Shown: positions 8,805-17,581 of the stretch, piece after piece | How the letters are laid out: each line of letters begins with the position of its first letter | Numbering within the stretch: position 1 is the first letter of the stretch | DNA from: CAIXSC01 sp046349915 | Lineage (GTDB): Bacteria; Planctomycetota; Planctomycetia; Pirellulales; Pirellulaceae | NCBI GenBank assembly: GCA_046349915.1 | Contig: JAXMBL010000003.1 | Span: 310,001-374,000 of the forward strand | Direction: 5' to 3' | Length of the DNA stretch: 64,000 nucleotides | The notes under the pieces: model-generated | Database searches by the model: none | What the model was told of the DNA's origin: nothing | The model's input: the letters and a program-made list of their open reading frames with translations, nothing else | Translations under genes and position numbers: made by a program

Positions 8805-10286
8805 GTGGCGCATGCTGAATCGTCGCCTGATTCCGGTCCCGCGAGGCAACCACCCACCTGTCCGCTCAACTCGACCGCTCAGCGTCGCAACCTGGTATTG
8901 TTCGCTTGCTGCACGGGGCTGATTTATCTCGCCGCTCCCGTGCTCTATGTGGGAATCACCCAGGCATCCCTCTGCAACAAACTAGGCGCGGATGCTCGCA
9001 CGTCCAACTTGCCGGGCACGTTGTTTTTCGCCATGACTGCCGCGCCAGCGCTGATGGCGTGGCTCTCGCCACAAGTGCGAACGCTTTTGCGCAACCTGTC
9101 GCTCTGCTACTTCGTCTCGGGCGCCATGCTGCTGACCATTGCCTTGATCTTGCTGGCGGATGTGCCGGTCGCGGTCAAACTGGCCGTGGTAATTCTGCAA
9201 GGAGGCGTCTCGGGAGCGACGATGCCTACCGCGATTGCCTTGCTCTGGGAGGTGATTGGCCGTGGGTCCGACGAGTCGAAACGGGGCTGGGCGTTGAGTC
9301 TTGCTTTTGGCGCGGGCCCCTTGTTGGCCGTCGCGGGCTCGTTCGCGCAGACCGCCTTGCTGGGAGGCCAGTTTTTTGGCTGGACCTTGCCGGGCGTCGA
9401 ATACCCCAAGAATTTCGCGATTCTCTTCGGCGCGGGAGCGCCCGTAATGATGTTGGCCGCTTGGCTGGCTCGGCGCTTTAATGTTCCGCCCGCGCTCGTC
9501 GAGCCGACCCGAGAACCGGCTCGCCAAGTCTTGGGACTGCTTCTTGGTTTGCCCGCGTTGTTTGCTGCCGTCGCTCTGACTCATGCGGCTACCGTGGCCG
9601 AGAGCGAGGTATTGCGCTGGCTGGGATGGTTGTCGGCGGCCGTTGCGGCGGTCGCCATCATCCATCATTTCCGCTCGGTGTTGAGTCAACGGACGCTGCT
9701 CTTGGCGACGATCGTCACTCTGTTGGTCTACGCGGGCAACATGATTCCCACGAATATGAATCTTTATTCGTCGGTCGCGTTGGGCGGCGATCCCGACAAG
9801 TACGCTGGCGTCCAGAACATGTTGCGATTCGGTTTTAAGGTCATCGCCGGCGCTGCTTTGGGACAACTGTTGATGCGCACGAGTCCGCGTGCGGGCCTGC
9901 TGGCCACCTCGTTGATTTACGTCGTGGCGCCATTATGGGCCGCGACCGTCTCCGGCCCCTGGTATCTACTCGCCTTCGGCATCTTTGGCGCGGGGGAATT
10001 GGTTGGAGTTTATTCGCCTAATTACTTGGTCTCCGCCTCTCGCTCGTCGGACCTTCGTCGCAACATGGCCTTCATGACGATGATGATGGTGCCCGCCGCG
10101 CCGGCCGGTTATCTGTATGGTTCCATTGTCGACCTTTCTCAGCGGCAAGGCTGGACCTGGGCGGGGATGGATAGCGTGACGCTGGGCTTTCGTCTCAGCT
10201 TCCTGGTGTGCGCGCTGTTTGTGATGTCCGGTATTATCTGCACTCTCGTGCTGTTGCCCCGTCATCCCAAGCCGCCTGTCGAGTAG
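8805..10286 (+). CDS. MFS-type multi-pass transporter
   Basis: 493 residues with an N-terminal hydrophilic tail of about 27 residues and roughly twelve hydrophobic segments in two halves separated by a loop near residues 225-240 (ARRFNVPPALVEPTREP). GTG start at 8805 with GGGAG seven bases upstream. No strong family motif of a known sugar porter is visible. Coupled to the upstream oxidoreductase by a 15-base gap, so it may import that enzyme's substrate. Some membrane enzymes could look similar, but the two-by-six pattern favours MFS. Confidence 0.75.
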   Translation: MAHAESSPDSGPARQPPTCPLNSTAQRRNLVLFACCTGLIYLAAPVLYVGITQASLCNKLGADARTSNLPGTLFFAMTAAPALMAWLSPQVRTLLRNLSLCYFVSGAMLLTIALILLADVPVAVKLAVVILQGGVSGATMPTAIALLWEVIGRGSDESKRGWALSLAFGAGPLLAVAGSFAQTALLGGQFFGWTLPGVEYPKNFAILFGAGAPVMMLAAWLARRFNVPPALVEPTREPARQVLGLLLGLPALFAAVALTHAATVAESEVLRWLGWLSAAVAAVAIIHHFRSVLSQRTLLLATIVTLLVYAGNMIPTNMNLYSSVALGGDPDKYAGVQNMLRFGFKVIAGAALGQLLMRTSPRAGLLATSLIYVVAPLWAATVSGPWYLLAFGIFGAGELVGVYSPNYLVSASRSSDLRRNMAFMTMMMVPAAPAGYLYGSIVDLSQRQGWTWAGMDSVTLGFRLSFLVCALFVMSGIICTLVLLPRHPKPPVE

Positions 10287-10310
10287 GCGAGCGGGGATTG
10301 GGCGGCGGTC

Positions 10311-10480
10311 GGACGGAATTCTTGCGAATTTCGCTACGAGGAGAGGGACGGAATTCTTGCGAATTCCGCTACAGAGGAGGACGGAATTCTTGCGAATTCC
10401 GCTACGAGGAGAGGACGGAATTCTTGCGAATTCCGCTACGAGGAGAGGGACGGAATTCTTGCGAATTCCGCTACGGGGAG
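10311..10480 (+). repeat. Five tandem 34-bp repeats with GAATTC palindrome
   Basis: Five head-to-tail copies starting near 10311, 10346, 10379, 10413 and 10449. Each reads GACGGAATTC TTGC GAATTCCGCTACGAGGAGA or a one- to three-base variant. The core is a perfect inverted repeat GGAATTC-ttgc-GAATTCC. There are no unique spacers, so this is not CRISPR. The last copy ends in GGGGAGGG, which acts as the ribosome binding site of the MoxR gene at 10488. Confidence 0.9.
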
Positions 10481-10487
10481 GGTCGTC

Positions 10488-12065
10488 ATGTTTGGCAAGC
10501 TTTTTTCTCGAGTCTCTCAGGCGCCGACCAACCCGCACACGATGGAGCCGACTCGCGAGTTTGATATCGCGGACCTCTATCGAGGGCCAGCGGCGGGTGA
10601 AGCCTCGCCGGAAGCGGCGGCGCCGTTGGATGAGAAGCTCCGGCAGGCCTACTTCTGGATCGTCAATCACGCCGTCATCAGTCCGTTCTACGACATCGAA
10701 TACAACGAGGGGCCGGCGCAGTCGTTTCCTTTGGGCGATAGCCGCGATGCCGTTACGTTTCCCTCGGGACAAAGCTATTGCAGCTTCGTACTCTTGCCGC
10801 TGTTGACGTTCGCCGTTCGCGCCAAGTGCCTGCTGGTGGGCGGCCCGGGGCGAGGTAAGACTTCCAGTGCGGTGCTCATGGGAGTGCTCGCCGGTTACCC
10901 GCTGCGCGAAGTGCGTCGAGCGATTCAAAAGGGGCAGCCGCAAATGACCATCGCCGATCTGTTCGGCAGTCCACTGCCCGCCGATTTGGTGAAGGCTCAA
11001 AGTCTGGACCAAATTGCGATCGGTTGGCGTCGTTGGCTTGGCATGCGAGTCAAAATTGTCGACGAGTACAATCGGATTCCGACGCGAACTCAGTCCGCCC
11101 TGCTGACCGTCATGGCCGACAATTACGCGGAACTGTACGACCAGACCTTCGAATGTCCCGAGGCGGCATGGTATCTCACCGCCAACGACGACGCGGGCGG
11201 CGGAACGTATCAGGTGATCGAAGCTCTGCGCGATCGCATCGACATTGTCGTCAAAGCTCTCCACTTCAACACTCGCTTCTTGGGGCAACTGCTCGACCGA
11301 ATTGAAGCGGGCATTAGGCCCGAGGAAGTGGTGCCGGGCGAAGTGGTCTTCAAGGAAGATGAACTCGACCGTTTGCATCGAGCGGTGCTCGCCGTCACCG
11401 TGCCGCGTCCCATCCTGCGACGATTTGAGTTCTTCGCGAGTCAATTCGAATACTGTGAACCGGCGGCGGCTCAGTTCGAGTACAAGACCAAAGATACCGT
11501 GAAACTCTCAGGACTTGATTGGACGCAAATTGCCGCTCGCGACACCGGCAAGGACAAGTTAAAGGATCTTGGCGCTCAAAGTCGCAACGGACCCTCGGTG
11601 CGAGCGTTGATGACGGCGCTAGTCTTTGTGAAAGCGATGGCCTACTTTCGCGGCGCTCGCGAGGTTTCACTCGAGGATATGCGGCAAATTGTTCCGTTCA
11701 CACTGCACGACAAGCTCCAACCCGACCTGGACTCTCCTTTTTTCGAAGCGGCCGGAAACGCCTCGCTGCGGTCCGACAAGATTGGATGGATTCGTCGCAT
11801 GCTTGATATGGCTTGCGCGGAATATGATCGACTGCAACTCGATCGTGACGACCCGGTGGGAGAACTGAGCGCCGAGTTTGAACGGGGGCTCGAGGGAGTG
11901 ACGCAGGCCATGGTGCGTCAACGTCTCGCCCGCATCGAACAGGCCGCTCGTCGTTGCAGCGGGTCGCGGAAATTCTACGGCCATATGTACGACGACGTCC
12001 TCAAGCTCAAGTATCTCCATCAGCGGTATACGAATTACCTTCGCTGGCTCGAATGGAAAGGTTGA
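10488..12065 (+). CDS. MoxR-family AAA+ ATPase
   Basis: 525 residues. Walker A is GGPGRGKTS (about 118-126) and Walker B KIVDEYNR (about 189-196), a MoxR-style DExNR signature. YLTANDDAGGGTYQV (about 229-243) is sensor-1-like, and EALRDRID carries a candidate arginine finger. A helical C-terminal third (about 400-525) extends beyond the core. MoxR ATPases work as chaperones or remodellers with VWA partners; here a VWA protein lies two genes downstream. The ribosome binding site GGGGAGGG comes from the last copy of the preceding repeat. First gene of a seven-gene plus-strand array. Confidence 0.85.
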   Translation: MFGKLFSRVSQAPTNPHTMEPTREFDIADLYRGPAAGEASPEAAAPLDEKLRQAYFWIVNHAVISPFYDIEYNEGPAQSFPLGDSRDAVTFPSGQSYCSFVLLPLLTFAVRAKCLLVGGPGRGKTSSAVLMGVLAGYPLREVRRAIQKGQPQMTIADLFGSPLPADLVKAQSLDQIAIGWRRWLGMRVKIVDEYNRIPTRTQSALLTVMADNYAELYDQTFECPEAAWYLTANDDAGGGTYQVIEALRDRIDIVVKALHFNTRFLGQLLDRIEAGIRPEEVVPGEVVFKEDELDRLHRAVLAVTVPRPILRRFEFFASQFEYCEPAAAQFEYKTKDTVKLSGLDWTQIAARDTGKDKLKDLGAQSRNGPSVRALMTALVFVKAMAYFRGAREVSLEDMRQIVPFTLHDKLQPDLDSPFFEAAGNASLRSDKIGWIRRMLDMACAEYDRLQLDRDDPVGELSAEFERGLEGVTQAMVRQRLARIEQAARRCSGSRKFYGHMYDDVLKLKYLHQRYTNYLRWLEWKG

Positions 12066-12074
12066 CGTCCCGCG

Positions 12075-13124
12075 ATGCCTGAGTCTCTTCCCGCCAACTC
12101 GATCTTTACTCGAGCGCTCGATGAATCGCGAGACGCGATTAACGAACGCGTGCGCCGACGTCTTAAGGGGGGCGAGTCAATCGACGGGAATGGATTGCTC
12201 GCGCACATCAGGGATCGCATTGGCCCCATTTTTGAAGTAGTGGCCCGTGAGTATCCGGAACGAGCCCGTGGAACTGTGTTGCCGCTGGTCGATGTCTCGC
12301 TGGATCTTTTCGCCGCATCGCTGCTGGGACCGACAGCGACCCACTCGACGCTTGATCAATTGTGGCGCCAGGTGCTCACGGCGTGTCCGCGACTGCTGGC
12401 GTTCTCGCCCTTGCGAGTCGCCGCGTCGCTCAGCAATGTGGCGCAGCGAGTGGCAACGCAGAATGGAGTTCGTTCGGAGCAGTGGCTCGCACTGATGCGG
12501 AACGCGGCGGCTCAATCCGAATCCGTGAATGAACTGCTGAGTGCGGCGGCAGTCGCAGCATGGCGCACGGGCATGGCGCAATATCGTTCCAGTGCGTTGG
12601 ATTTGGCGCTGACGCTGCGTCCCCAAGTGGCCGCGGCGGCATTGGGGACCAACGAGCGTCTAACCAGGGAGACGTTGAGCGAACTGGTCGCGTCTTTGCA
12701 CGACGATGTTTGGCGGCCGATTAACAAAGACGAAGCTACGGGCGCGAAACTTGACTCCTCCTCGCCTTACGCGGCCGGCAGTGAAGTGGATACTCGGGGC
12801 GAGACGAATGTTCCTCTACCTGTGCTCGCGGGGGATTTTCTCGGATTTGGCGGCCCCTTTCAGCAGCCGCCACGATTACGGCAATTGGATGGTCGGATCT
12901 ATGTGACCGATGGCGTCGGTTACTGGTGGATTCACGCGGACGCCTACGGCGTATTCTTTCAACGAGTGGCGCCGATTCCCGATCGTCTCGATTCACGGTC
13001 GCCCCAGGCGCCGCCGGAGTGGGCGAATGCATCGAGTCATGTTTGGACCGGCAGAACTCTCGCGGTAACTCTCCCGACCTCCTATCACGTGTTCCTTGTT
13101 CCTTTGCGAGGAGCGAAGACGTGA
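12075..13124 (+). CDS. Unknown partner protein in MoxR-VWA cluster, 349 aa
   Basis: Not recognised. Residues 1 to about 220 are Ala/Leu/Arg-rich and helical. A short polar linker follows (about 222-250), then a beta-rich, aromatic tail: FLGFGGPFQQPP, DGRIYVTDGVGYWWIHADAYGV and TYHVFLV-like strands. No signal peptide or membrane segment. It starts nine bases after the ATPase stop, and its stop overlaps the next gene's GTG by four bases (GTGA), so it is translated with both. MoxR-VWA systems often have a third, poorly conserved protein; this may be that role, by position only. Confidence 0.75.
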   Translation: MPESLPANSIFTRALDESRDAINERVRRRLKGGESIDGNGLLAHIRDRIGPIFEVVAREYPERARGTVLPLVDVSLDLFAASLLGPTATHSTLDQLWRQVLTACPRLLAFSPLRVAASLSNVAQRVATQNGVRSEQWLALMRNAAAQSESVNELLSAAAVAAWRTGMAQYRSSALDLALTLRPQVAAAALGTNERLTRETLSELVASLHDDVWRPINKDEATGAKLDSSSPYAAGSEVDTRGETNVPLPVLAGDFLGFGGPFQQPPRLRQLDGRIYVTDGVGYWWIHADAYGVFFQRVAPIPDRLDSRSPQAPPEWANASSHVWTGRTLAVTLPTSYHVFLVPLRGAKT

Positions 13125-15025
13125 GCGACGAAGGGCCGGGATCAACGGTTACGCTCGATGCGCTGCATAGCGAGTTGATGCGTGCGCACTGGCTGGATGT
13201 TTGGCCCGAGGCGCTTGCCGTATGGAGTCCCTACGTTCAGCTTCATCAGCCCGCTTGGTGTCTGACGTATGAAGACGAGAAGCGAGAGTCGCTGGCGGGC
13301 AGTTTCGCCATGATACGGTTGGTCGATCACACGATTGTGGTTAGTCTGCGCCAGATTGCGGAGAAGAATCTCCAGCCTTTCGCCAAGGAGATTCTCGCGC
13401 ATGAAATTGGGCACCATGTCTATTGTCCTGGAGACCTTACCGACAACGCTCGTCTTCTGGCGAGAATCCGCATTGGACTGCCCACCTGCGAGCACGTTGC
13501 GCCGCACGTGTCGAATCTCTATTCGGACCTCATGATCAACGATTGGTTGCAACGCGCCGCTGGGCTGGATATCGCGGGCGTCTATCGTCGACTACACGTC
13601 GACACAAACTGCTCGTTGTGGCGACTGTACATGCAGATTTATGAGGTGTTATGGCGACTGCCCGAGCGGTCATTGGTCGGTCGCATCGCGGATCCGGCCC
13701 CTTCATCTACTGCATCGCGTAACATGAAGAAACGGAGTGCTTCGGAAAAAACTAATCAGGTCGAGCACGACCCGATTGATGACGCGCGGTTTCGACAAGA
13801 CGCACAATTAGGCGCTCGCTTGGTTCGAAGCTACTCGAAGGAATGGCTGGCGGGCGCGAGTCGTTTCGCGGCACTCTGTCTTCCCTATGTGATACGGACG
13901 GAAGAGCAACGCATGAAGCGTTGGCTGGCGGCATGGAATGACACTCGCGACGCAGGCAAAGACGGCTTTCCCGAGGGGCTGGCGGCCATTGACGACGATG
14001 AAATGGCGGGTGCTCCTCATCCCGCCGAGGACCCGGCTCTCTCGGGACTTGATCCCGACTCGCAGCAGAACGAAGCCGCGGCCGAGTCTGACGCCGATGG
14101 CAATCCACGAGGGCGAGTCGCCGCTGATGCTTCGGGTCAAAAAACCGAGCGACTTTATCGTGATCCTTTCGCCTATCGCGAGTTGTTGAAGGCGAGTGGA
14201 GCGACGCTGGACGAGCGTGAATTGGCGGCTCGGTACTATCGGGAGCGAGCCTTGCCGCATGTGATTCCCTTTCCAACTCATAAGCCTACGCCACAACACG
14301 AGTCGATCCTGGAGGGACTCGATACCTGGGATGTCTCTTCGCCATTGGAGGAGATCGATTGGTTTCAGTCGCTGCTTGTGAGCCCCGTGGTGGTGCCTGG
14401 CGTAACGACTCGGACGCGACTCTACGGCGAAGGCGCCGGTGGAGATCCTCGACCAACTCCCTACGATCTGTACTTGGGAGTTGACTGCTCGGGGTCCATG
14501 GGCGATCCCGCGGCTCGCTTATCCTATCCTGTCTTGGCGGGCGCCGTGATGTTGCTATCCGCGCTGCGAGCAGGCTCGAAGGTGAAGGTGGTTTTGTCGG
14601 GCGAGCCCGGCTCAACGATCGCGATGCCAGGGTTCTCACGCGACGATTCGCTGGCGATGCGTACCCTTGTCAATTATCTGGGAACGGGTTTCTCTTTCGG
14701 TATTCACCGACTGGCGGAGACCTTTGGCGCCGATTGGTCCTCGACTCGCCCCACGCACATACTCGTCCTGAGCGATCACGATATGTTCTCGATGCTCGAA
14801 CAGAAACAGGGAAAGTCGACAGGATGGGATGTCGCATCGGCCGCGGTCGCTCGTTGCGGCGGCGGCGCCACGTTTCTGCTGCAACTCTCGCAATCGACGC
14901 GAACTCGCTCCGCGGAGCAGTTGGCTCGCATGAAGGCGATCGGCTGGAATGTCGAACTGGTAGACTCGATGGATGAATTGGTTGAGTTCGCGCGACGATT
15001 TTCTCGAACTCGCTATGGACGTTGA
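13121..15025 (+). CDS. HEIGHH metallopeptidase-like / von Willebrand factor A protein
   Basis: 634 residues from GTG 13121, preceded by GAGGAG seven bases upstream. An N-terminal zincin-like domain has EILAHEIGHH (His94, Glu95, His98). An acidic, low-complexity middle follows (about 285-350). The C-terminal VWA domain has a MIDAS: VDCSGSMGD near 454, a Thr in LGTGFSF near 521, and Asp in LSDHD near 550. This is the architecture of putative metallopeptidase plus VWA-like proteins that pair with MoxR ATPases. Whether the HExxH site is catalytic, and the third zinc ligand, are not certain. Overlaps genes on both sides, so stoichiometry is likely set by coupled translation. Confidence 0.85.
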   Translation: MSDEGPGSTVTLDALHSELMRAHWLDVWPEALAVWSPYVQLHQPAWCLTYEDEKRESLAGSFAMIRLVDHTIVVSLRQIAEKNLQPFAKEILAHEIGHHVYCPGDLTDNARLLARIRIGLPTCEHVAPHVSNLYSDLMINDWLQRAAGLDIAGVYRRLHVDTNCSLWRLYMQIYEVLWRLPERSLVGRIADPAPSSTASRNMKKRSASEKTNQVEHDPIDDARFRQDAQLGARLVRSYSKEWLAGASRFAALCLPYVIRTEEQRMKRWLAAWNDTRDAGKDGFPEGLAAIDDDEMAGAPHPAEDPALSGLDPDSQQNEAAAESDADGNPRGRVAADASGQKTERLYRDPFAYRELLKASGATLDERELAARYYRERALPHVIPFPTHKPTPQHESILEGLDTWDVSSPLEEIDWFQSLLVSPVVVPGVTTRTRLYGEGAGGDPRPTPYDLYLGVDCSGSMGDPAARLSYPVLAGAVMLLSALRAGSKVKVVLSGEPGSTIAMPGFSRDDSLAMRTLVNYLGTGFSFGIHRLAETFGADWSSTRPTHILVLSDHDMFSMLEQKQGKSTGWDVASAAVARCGGGATFLLQLSQSTRTRSAEQLARMKAIGWNVELVDSMDELVEFARRFSRTRYGR

Positions 15026-15602
15026 AGCGATGGATACGGACCTTCCCGACCTTGATGGTTTGCTCAGGCGGTTGAGTGAATGCCCGCCCGACTTTCTGGC
15101 CACGCCTCCCGCCAGCCCCGATGCGGTAGCGCTGGTCTGCGACCTAGTACGTCATATCGACTCCCGTCGAGCACCCGAAACAGATACTCAATGGCTGGAG
15201 CAGATGTCATTGATCGTGCGGCCCTTGCGTGGTGCGCCGCGAGTTGCCGTTTGGCTCTTGCGCGATCGATGGTTTGCAGGTCGAGTTGTGTTGGGGGATG
15301 CACTCCGACGCTTATTCACCGACGAGACGCTGGTGAGTCTTGATCGGATAACGGCGCCCGAGTTGTTGGTGCGCGATCCTGATCGGCGCGAGGAGCTGGT
15401 GCGAGTCTGCCTGCGGGCGTTGGGATTGCGACCTCGCGGGGAAACGCTCGCCGAAGCGGCCGATCGACTCGCCGCCCTCGATAGCGTCGAACGCGAGCGA
15501 GTTTTGAGGGCGACCGCGGCTGCTGAACGTCGAGCGCGCGAGATTCGCGAAGCCATGGCTCGCCAAGCAGCACTCGACGCCGCGAGCCGATACGGGGAAT
15601 AA
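15015..15602 (+). CDS. Unknown partner protein in MoxR-VWA cluster, 195 aa
   Basis: Not recognised. Soluble and helical, with a long Arg/Glu/Ala-rich C-terminal helix (about 145-190: ERVLRATAAAERRAREIREA) that could form a coiled coil. The ATG at 15015 overlaps the VWA gene by 11 bases; an alternative in-frame ATG at 15030 follows its stop by four bases. The centre (about 60-85) contains VRPLRGAPRVAVWLLRDRW. It is bound to the cluster by overlap and by a six-base gap to the next gene. Possible adaptor or regulator of the ATPase-VWA pair; inference only. Confidence 0.68.
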   Translation: MDVEAMDTDLPDLDGLLRRLSECPPDFLATPPASPDAVALVCDLVRHIDSRRAPETDTQWLEQMSLIVRPLRGAPRVAVWLLRDRWFAGRVVLGDALRRLFTDETLVSLDRITAPELLVRDPDRREELVRVCLRALGLRPRGETLAEAADRLAALDSVERERVLRATAAAERRAREIREAMARQAALDAASRYGE

Positions 15603-15608
15603 CTCGTC

Positions 15609-16976
15609 ATGTATCCGGAACTTGGCGAGAGTGAACGATTCCCGCTGCTCAGTGAGGCAGGGCGTCGCTTCCTACACCGCATGCGACAAGACTCGCATGC
15701 GCCCCACTGGAACTGGCCGAATGGCGAGCAACTCGATGGTCCGGGGCTTGAACGAGTTCAAAAGTTCGCTGCTGCGCTCAGCCAGGACAGACAAATTGAT
15801 GCCGCAGGCAAACCTCACTGGCTCGGTCAATTTGCCGAATTCTGTCTGGCGGAAGTTCCCTTTTATCGTCAGCGTGGACGGAGCGGGGCAAGATTCGAGG
15901 ATATTCCAAGTTGTACGCGTGAAGATCTTGCTCGCGCTCCGTGGGACTTCGTCCCCGAGCGGGAATCGCTCGATCGGTTGATTGTCTTCAGCAGCAGTGG
16001 AGTCACCGGCCATCCCGCTCGCTTGCCGACCCATCCATGGACGGCGGCCTGCGGTATTCCCTTGATCGAGTTGGCCATGTCGAGATTCGGTTTGACGTTT
16101 CCAAGAGGCGTCGAGCAGATGGCGCTGACAAACATTGCCAACTACCGCGGCGCTTACACAACGGCGATTGTCGTCGCCTATTTGGAGGAAGCGGGGTGTG
16201 TGCGAGTGAATCTGCGCGAGGAGGATTGGCGGCGGACGGACGATTGTCGCGAGTACCTGGATCGTTGGCGCGCTCCGGTCATGCTGGGTGATCCGCTCGC
16301 GTTCGCCGCTCTTCCCGCTTTGAACTTACGACAACCGCCGCAAGTGCTCGTTTCCAGCGTCATGCAATTGAACGCGGGATTGGCGGAGAGGCTTCGCGGT
16401 CATTTCGGGTGTGAGGTGTTGGATCTCTATGCGATGACTGAAGCGGGAATCGTCGCTGTAGGCAACGACACAGGACATGAAGTGCTGCCGCATGATCTCT
16501 ACGTCGAAGTGCTGGACGAACACGATCAGCCGAGTGTTGCTGGCCAACGAGGAGAGGTGACAATTACTGGAGGAAGAAACCCGTTTGGTCCGCTGCTGCG
16601 TTACCGCACGGGCGATTTTGCGTCGCTCATGCGCGATGACGCGAAGACCACGCTCGTCGGTCTCGAAGGACGTCCGCCTGTCGAGTTTTTGGCAGCGTCA
16701 GGGGAGGTCGTTCACAGTATGGAAATCTCGCGTTGCTTACGCCGTTTGCCCTTGATTCAGTTCCAGTTGCATCAGGACATTTCCCGAGGATTTCGATTTC
16801 GCTATCGAGGCGATGTCTTGGTCGCCGAGTTGCAAGACAGTCTGTACGATTTGCTCGGCCGTTCCGCTACGCTGATAATCGAGCCCTTGCCGCAGCTCGC
16901 CTCTGGCCAACGTAAGGTGCTGCAATACTCGACGGATTTAACCAGAGATACGCTGGTTTCCCCCAAGAACACTTGA
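15609..16976 (+). CDS. PaaK-like adenylate-forming enzyme (ANL superfamily)
   Basis: 455 residues. The ATP-binding loop reads SSSGVTGHPARLP (about 127-139). YAMTEAG (about 273-279) matches the Y-G-x-T-E region and LLRYRTGD (about 329-336) the ribose-binding Asp motif. A small C-terminal domain contains ASGQRKVLQYS, where the catalytic Lys is expected. It would activate a carboxylate as an acyl-adenylate and perhaps load CoA or another acceptor; the substrate is unknown. No carrier protein gene is nearby. The location between a MoxR-VWA module and an NAD-salvage pair is unusual. The gap of six bases after the orphan gene implies co-translation. Confidence 0.8.
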   Translation: MYPELGESERFPLLSEAGRRFLHRMRQDSHAPHWNWPNGEQLDGPGLERVQKFAAALSQDRQIDAAGKPHWLGQFAEFCLAEVPFYRQRGRSGARFEDIPSCTREDLARAPWDFVPERESLDRLIVFSSSGVTGHPARLPTHPWTAACGIPLIELAMSRFGLTFPRGVEQMALTNIANYRGAYTTAIVVAYLEEAGCVRVNLREEDWRRTDDCREYLDRWRAPVMLGDPLAFAALPALNLRQPPQVLVSSVMQLNAGLAERLRGHFGCEVLDLYAMTEAGIVAVGNDTGHEVLPHDLYVEVLDEHDQPSVAGQRGEVTITGGRNPFGPLLRYRTGDFASLMRDDAKTTLVGLEGRPPVEFLAASGEVVHSMEISRCLRRLPLIQFQLHQDISRGFRFRYRGDVLVAELQDSLYDLLGRSATLIIEPLPQLASGQRKVLQYSTDLTRDTLVSPKNT

Positions 16977-17011
16977 GCCCGTTGGGCTGCTTTGGTATTC
17001 GGAAGGAGTTT

Positions 17012-17581
17012 ATGTCGCCGCTCGAGATCGTTGGAGCGCTGCTGGGATTGGCGTGCGTGTGGTTGACGGTGCGTCAGCACGTCGCCTGCTGGCCTGTCGG
17101 CATCGCCATGGTCGTGCTGTACATCTTCATCTTCTACGACGCGAAGCTCTATTCAGACATGTTGCTGCAAGTCGTCTACGTTTTCTTGCAGATCTACGGC
17201 TGGTGGGCATGGTTGCACGGCGGTGATCAACGGCAATCGTTGCCTGTCAACCGTCTCGCAAGACGAGCAATCGTTCCTTGGTGCCTCGTCTGTGGACTCG
17301 CCACCACATCGCTCGGCGGCGCCATGGCTCACTACACGGATGCGTCATTTCCCTACGTGGACGCGTTCGCGACCTCCGCCAGCCTGATCGCGCAATGGTT
17401 GATGGGACGCAAGACATTGGAATCGTGGCTTGTCTGGATCGTGGTGGATGTCGTTTCCATCGGCCTGTATTTGGCGAAGTCGCTTTATCCGACGGCCGGG
17501 TTGTACATCGTGTTTCTGGGATTGGCCATCTATGGCTGGCGGGAGTGGAACGTATCATGGCGCGCGACGGTCATGGCTTGA
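17012..17581 (+). CDS. pnuC: Nicotinamide riboside transporter PnuC
   Basis: 189-residue membrane protein with about seven hydrophobic segments and the PnuC signature QVVYVFLQIYGWWAWLHGG (about 52-70); IYGWREW near the end is the family repeat of that motif. Facilitated uptake of nicotinamide riboside across the inner membrane. Start at ATG 17012 with GGAAGGAG four to five bases before. Only 35 bases follow the adenylate-forming enzyme. The nadR gene overlaps its end by 25 bases, pairing transport with phosphorylation and trapping of the substrate. Confidence 0.92.
   Translation: MSPLEIVGALLGLACVWLTVRQHVACWPVGIAMVVLYIFIFYDAKLYSDMLLQVVYVFLQIYGWWAWLHGGDQRQSLPVNRLARRAIVPWCLVCGLATTSLGGAMAHYTDASFPYVDAFATSASLIAQWLMGRKTLESWLVWIVVDVVSIGLYLAKSLYPTAGLYIVFLGLAIYGWREWNVSWRATVMA

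Noticed and set aside
10311..10480. Possible CRISPR array
   Set aside because: Repeats are directly tandem with no unique spacers and no cas genes in the window.
9966..11444. 492-codon minus-strand frame covering the MFS end, repeats and MoxR start
   Set aside because: It reads SGIRKNSV-like peptides from the GAATTC repeats and is antisense to two well-supported genes.
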